Shown here piece after piece: positions 62,715 through 64,000 of a stretch of DNA of 64,000 bases. The notes below the pieces were generated by a model. It was not told the origin of the DNA, did no database searches, and saw only the letters and a list, made by a program, of their open reading frames with translations. Origin of the DNA: Bythopirellula goksoeyrii (GTDB lineage: Bacteria > Planctomycetota > Planctomycetia > Pirellulales > Lacipirellulaceae); the NCBI RefSeq assembly GCF_008065115.1, contig NZ_CP042913.1, positions 6,273,257 to 6,337,256 of the forward strand, read 5' to 3'. The position numbers and the translations under genes were made by a program. How positions within the stretch are numbered: the stretch's first letter is position 1; every line of letters starts with the position of its first letter.

Positions 62715-62750
62715 CGTAACGCCCAGGGATTCCAATCCCTGGGCGTTACG
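62715..62750. terminator. 17-bp perfect inverted repeat between convergent genes
   Basis: CGTAACGCCCAGGGATT, a 2-nt CC centre, and the exact reverse complement. It lies between the thiolase stop (62695) and the stop of the convergent DUF11-like gene (62770), where it could stop transcription in both directions, though T-runs are short. It shares its core with the palindrome at 61452-61475. Confidence 0.6.
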
Positions 62751-62769
62751 TGTTTCTCAATTCAACAGC

Positions 62770-64000
62770 TCAATGATCCGAATACACCCGCGTGCTTTCT
62801 TCCTTCGTGATCGGATCACGAATCTCGTCAGTCGTGACTTGCACGCTCAGGCGTTGATCGCCGGCTTGTACGCCTTGAGCTTGAATACGGAATGTGGCTT
62901 CTGCCTTGGGACCCAGCTGCGGAATCGGAGCAAACACCACGCGATCCCCTTGCACTGTCGTTTGCGTATCGCCATTTCCGGAGAGTGCGCGGAGACCAGC
63001 AGGCATGACCGCCACCACCTGCACATTGGCGGCCGCTTTGGAACCTTGGTTTGTCACACGAATCTCATAGTTTGCTTCGCCACCCACTTCGATTGGATCA
63101 TCGCGATCGATCACCTCGAACATGAGTGCTGCGATTCCTTCTACGGTCACTTCCTTGACAGTTTGATCGGTCAAACCATCGCGAGCCTTGGTGCTAACCT
63201 GCAACGTGTGCTGGCCGGGCTCGACAGGGAGCGCCACCAACTCGACCATGCCACGCTCGTTAGCCGGCAATTCTGCCAAACTCCAGAACACGCTGTGCTG
63301 TGCCGCATCATACTCACCCAGATTGTTTGCACTAACAAACTGCATACCCTTTGTTAGGTGGGCAACCAATTGCACCTCTTTTGCAGGAGCGGTGCCGGGA
63401 TTCTCGATGCTCACTTGATAAGTAGCAGGTCGCTCTAGAAAACGCCGTTCCGGACCATCAACCGTGAGACGCAACTCAGGGGCGATCACCTCAAAATCAC
63501 AGCTCGCTTCAACCAACAGCCCTGCATCGGCACGTGCCGTCATGGTGTTGGTAATCCGCCCTGCCTGCTCAGCAGTCAGCACCAATTCCAATCGCTGCGT
63601 CTGGCCAGGAGCCAGATTTCCTAGCTCGAATTCCAGAGCAGGTCCAGCTTCGTGGCTTACTCCCGCGGGAACCGTTTCAAGCAACATCACACTACTCGCC
63701 TCACCGCTGCCAGGATTGCTGACTTCGATTTGTACAAGATGCTTCTCACCGACGTGAACCTGAGGCTGTGAGGAGAGTCGCAATGCCAACTCAGGTTTCG
63801 TGCAACGGGCCTTCGCCGAGGCCTGGGCCGCCAGGGTCACAGTGGCGACACTCCCCAGCTCACCTTCCTCGGCGGGAATCAATTCCATCTCGACGGTACG
63901 CTGTTCACCGACTGATAAGGTTCCCAAGTCCCACACGACTTTCGATCCCGAGACCGCAGCCCGCGGCGCTGTGCCGACTAGCTGAGTTCCCAGGGGAATC
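62770..64000 (-). CDS. Protein of tandem DUF11/CARDB-like beta-sandwich domains (N-terminus outside window)
   Basis: At least 410 aa; the frame is open to the window edge (IPLGTQLVGTAPRAAVSGS precedes the first internal GTG), so 62770 is the true stop and the start lies beyond 64000. Five or so units of about 100 residues share patterns such as HLVQIEVSNPGSGEASSVML, YQVSIENPGTAPAKEVQLV and NYEIRVTNQGSKAAANVQV, typical of DUF11/CARDB domains. The protein is probably surface exposed or periplasmic. No anchor is seen at its C-terminal end. Confidence 0.83.
   Translation of the reverse strand, partial: IPLGTQLVGTAPRAAVSGSKVVWDLGTLSVGEQRTVEMELIPAEEGELGSVATVTLAAQASAKARCTKPELALRLSSQPQVHVGEKHLVQIEVSNPGSGEASSVMLLETVPAGVSHEAGPALEFELGNLAPGQTQRLELVLTAEQAGRITNTMTARADAGLLVEASCDFEVIAPELRLTVDGPERRFLERPATYQVSIENPGTAPAKEVQLVAHLTKGMQFVSANNLGEYDAAQHSVFWSLAELPANERGMVELVALPVEPGQHTLQVSTKARDGLTDQTVKEVTVEGIAALMFEVIDRDDPIEVGGEANYEIRVTNQGSKAAANVQVVAVMPAGLRALSGNGDTQTTVQGDRVVFAPIPQLGPKAEATFRIQAQGVQAGDQRLSVQVTTDEIRDPITKEESTRVYSDH

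Noticed and set aside
1-64000. tRNA, rRNA, insertion sequences or prophage genes
   Set aside because: Reading both strands gave no tRNA arm pattern, transposase motif, integrase or phage structural gene that I could support.

Overview
The window looks like a chromosomal segment of a planctomycete, probably from the Pirellulales side. The signs are: PEP-CTERM sorting tails joined to dockerin-like calcium loops (33261-34310, 42055-45054), LEPR-XLL-like N-terminal motifs on large exported proteins (39693, 46500), an ECF sigma factor next to a TPR-bearing Ser/Thr kinase, an SHD1-domain protein, BlaI/M56 and DUF1080 proteins, and long spacers with few Shine-Dalgarno sites. This is inferred from gene content; no rRNA or other taxonomic marker lies in the window. 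No tRNA, rRNA, CRISPR array, prophage or insertion sequence was recognised.

Layout. 1-10.6 kb: housekeeping and metabolism (uvrA, a cytochrome P450, a DUF442 phosphatase-like protein, an M20 amidohydrolase, a GNAT-like protein, an NAD-dependent epimerase, phosphofructokinase). 10.6-20.5 kb: an exported PQQ-type beta-propeller, a 1.3-kaa acidic protein of unknown role, a ParE-type toxin-antitoxin pair with a damaged-looking antitoxin start, a coiled-coil protein with a PD-(D/E)XK-like site, an ExeA-type ATPase, and rsmE. 20.6-24.4 kb: a BlaI repressor and M56 sensor-protease pair with a perfect operator-like palindrome. 24.5-33.1 kb: FadJ-type beta-oxidation enzyme, a DUF4430/DUF6580 pair, a glycine-rich exported protein, a class II histone-deacetylase-like enzyme, a HigB/HigA-like module and an unknown membrane-anchored protein.

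33.2-46.5 kb is rich in secreted or surface proteins: a matrixin-like metalloprotease, an Ig-like/beta-propeller fusion of 1465 aa, and two more PEP-CTERM proteins. From about 56.0 down to 45.4 kb everything runs on the minus strand: DUF1080 protein, a predicted pseudokinase, a fatty-acid-synthase-like set (dehydratase, unusual acyl carrier protein, second dehydratase, ketosynthase), then ECF sigma, active kinase and a membrane protein. 56.2-62.7 kb holds a PIN-domain pair, pyruvate carboxylase, an SHD1 protein and a thiolase. The window ends inside a protein of repeated DUF11/CARDB-like domains.

The features most worth a second look are the dehydratase-ACP-dehydratase-ketosynthase cluster with its inserted ACP and duplicated dehydratases, the pseudokinase just upstream of it, the coiled-coil nuclease-like protein, and several families of intergenic inverted repeats. 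One of these repeats occurs twice beside blaI with a compensated base-pair change.
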